64,000 bases of DNA, from contig NC_015458.1 in NCBI RefSeq assembly GCF_000209655.1, positions 3,224,001-3,288,000 on the forward strand. The letters run 5' to 3'. The notes under the pieces were generated by a model. It was given only the letters and a program-made list of their open reading frames with translations, did no database searches and was not told the DNA's origin. Shown here in pieces: positions 63,149 to 64,000 of the stretch (within the stretch, counting starts at the first letter, position 1; every line of letters begins with the position of its first letter). The position numbers and the translations under genes were made by a program. The stretch comes from Pusillimonas sp. T7-7 (GTDB lineage Bacteria > Pseudomonadota > Gammaproteobacteria > Burkholderiales > Burkholderiaceae_B).

Positions 63149-63948
63149 GCGGGTAATCGTACCTTAATACCTTGCGCCGCCATGAATTCCTTGGCTTGCT
63201 GCACAGTGTATTCGCCGTAGTGAAAGATGCTGGCAGCCAGCACTGCGCTGGCCCGCCCGGTGGTGACGCCGTCGGCTAAATGCTGCAAATTGCCTACGCC
63301 GCCCGAAGCAATAACGGGTACAGGTACCGCATCGGATACCGCGCGTGTCAGTTCCAGGTCGAATCCCGATTTGGTGCCATCGCGGTCCATGCTGGTAAGC
63401 AGCAGTTCGCCTGCGCCGTATTCAGCCATTTTGCGGGCCCATTCAACGGCATCGATGCCAGTGGCCTTGCGTCCGCCGTGAGTGAAGATTTCCCAGCGCG
63501 GGGCTTCTTCGGGCTTGGACACGCGGCGTGCATCAATGGCCACCACGATGCACTGCGAGCCATGGTAGTCGGCTGCCGCACGCACCAGCTCGGGATTGGC
63601 CACCGCAGCGCTATTGATGGAGACCTTGTCGGCGCCCGCGTTCAGCAAGCGCTGAATATCAGCCACCTGGCGCACGCCGCCGCCTACCGTCAGGGGAATG
63701 AAGACCTGGCTGGCCACCGATTCGATAATGGGCAGAATCAGATCGCGCTCATCGCTGGTGGCGGTGATGTCAAGAAAAGTGAGTTCGTCTGCGCCTTGTT
63801 CGTTGTACTTGCGCGCGATTTCGATCGGGTCGCCGGCGTCGACCAGATCGACGAAGTTCACGCCCTTGACGACGCGCCCGGCCGTGACATCCAGGCAAGG
63901 GATGATGCGGCGGGTCAGGCCAGTATCGATGATGGAGGCTTGATTCAT
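63145..63948 (-). CDS. hisF: Imidazole glycerol phosphate synthase cyclase subunit
   Basis: A 267-residue (beta-alpha)8 barrel, histidine step 5, which works with the glutaminase His[21 protein letters not shown] holds the catalytic Asp, and the second active-site Asp is in [20 protein letters not shown]; the phosphate-binding VIASGGVGN is near the end. Its ATG overlaps the hisA stop (ATGA). Part of the compact hisAFIE-hinT-tatABC block. Confidence 0.95.
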   Translation of the reverse strand: MNQASIIDTGLTRRIIPCLDVTAGRVVKGVNFVDLVDAGDPIEIARKYNEQGADELTFLDITATSDERDLILPIIESVASQVFIPLTVGGGVRQVADIQRLLNAGADKVSINSAAVANPELVRAAADYHGSQCIVVAIDARRVSKPEEAPRWEIFTHGGRKATGIDAVEWARKMAEYGAGELLLTSMDRDGTKSGFDLELTRAVSDAVPVPVIASGGVGNLQHLADGVTTGRASAVLAASIFHYGEYTVQQAKEFMAAQGIKVRLPA

Positions 63949-64000
63949 GATGGATTCAGTTCGTCGGCCATATCTTGTGCCGCGGCAAAGTCCAGCGTAC
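63945..64000 (-). CDS. hisA: HisA, C-terminal end only (runs off the window)
   Basis: Eighteen codons ending [17 protein letters not shown] before a TGA that overlaps the hisF start. The tail pattern and position in front of hisF identify phosphoribosylformimino-AICAR-P isomerase, histidine step 4. The rest lies beyond the right edge, so nothing can be said about completeness. Confidence 0.75.
   Translation of the reverse strand, partial: TLDFAAAQDMADELNPS

Overview
The window is chromosomal DNA of a betaproteobacterium, most likely Burkholderiales, family Alcaligenaceae (relatives of Bordetella, Achromobacter, Pusillimonas). This is inferred from gene order and protein character: hisAFIE-hinT-tatABC next to a degS/degQ-type protease, petABC-sspAB, argS-SPOR-dsbA, a Bug-type receptor relic, and GC-rich coding. 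No rRNA, CRISPR array, prophage or plasmid backbone is visible. Coding density is high and both strands are used.

Layout. 1-9.4 kb: Bug receptor relic, RhtB exporter, metC, the unit argS-SPOR protein-dsbA, and a 3.8 kb Rhs gene with a signal peptide and a C-terminal DUF2235 (Tle1-like) lipase domain. 9.4-18 kb: two small genes, then a six-gene operon (LacI regulator, GpdQ-like phosphodiesterase, UgpCBAE-like ABC importer) with a perfect palindromic operator before the regulator, then leuA behind a CTA-rich leader peptide frame. 18-26 kb: membrane protein, rpoN, Fur-boxed bfd with bfr, and rhlE-rhtB-prfC. 26-38.6 kb: lemA-TPM-TPM, a DUF2868/DUF3482 GTPase pair, YkvA- and GlsB-like proteins, a dipeptide-type binding protein, thpR, a Nudix hydrolase, a VapC relic, a HAD phosphatase, an EamA transporter and ghrA.

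38.7-46.1 kb is the clearest catabolic island. A FadR-type GntR regulator faces an amidase and a complete five-gene HAAT (Liv-type) importer. The same 17-bp operator lies just after a TTGACA promoter both before the amidase and before the importer. 46.1-50.8 kb: a membrane PQQ dehydrogenase translationally coupled (TAATG) to a TonB-dependent receptor resembling PqqU/YncD, suggesting that the cell scavenges the cofactor of this enzyme.

50.8-52.7 kb: a complete ISL3-family insertion sequence (1306 bp, 8-bp target duplication) between solitary ISL3-type ends, next to tRNA-Thr(TGT). 52.7-64 kb is core genome: hpaI-like aldolase, sspAB, petABC (bc1 complex), mscL, a Nif3-family gene, the membrane-anchored HtrA protease, tatABC, hinT and hisE-hisI-hisF-hisA, with hisA running off the right edge. 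I saw no wholly unknown multi-gene system. The best leads are the Rhs-lipase without an evident immunity gene, the GntR-amidase-HAAT regulon, the pqqU-gcd couple, the leu leader, and a short unknown gene under two tandem palindromes.
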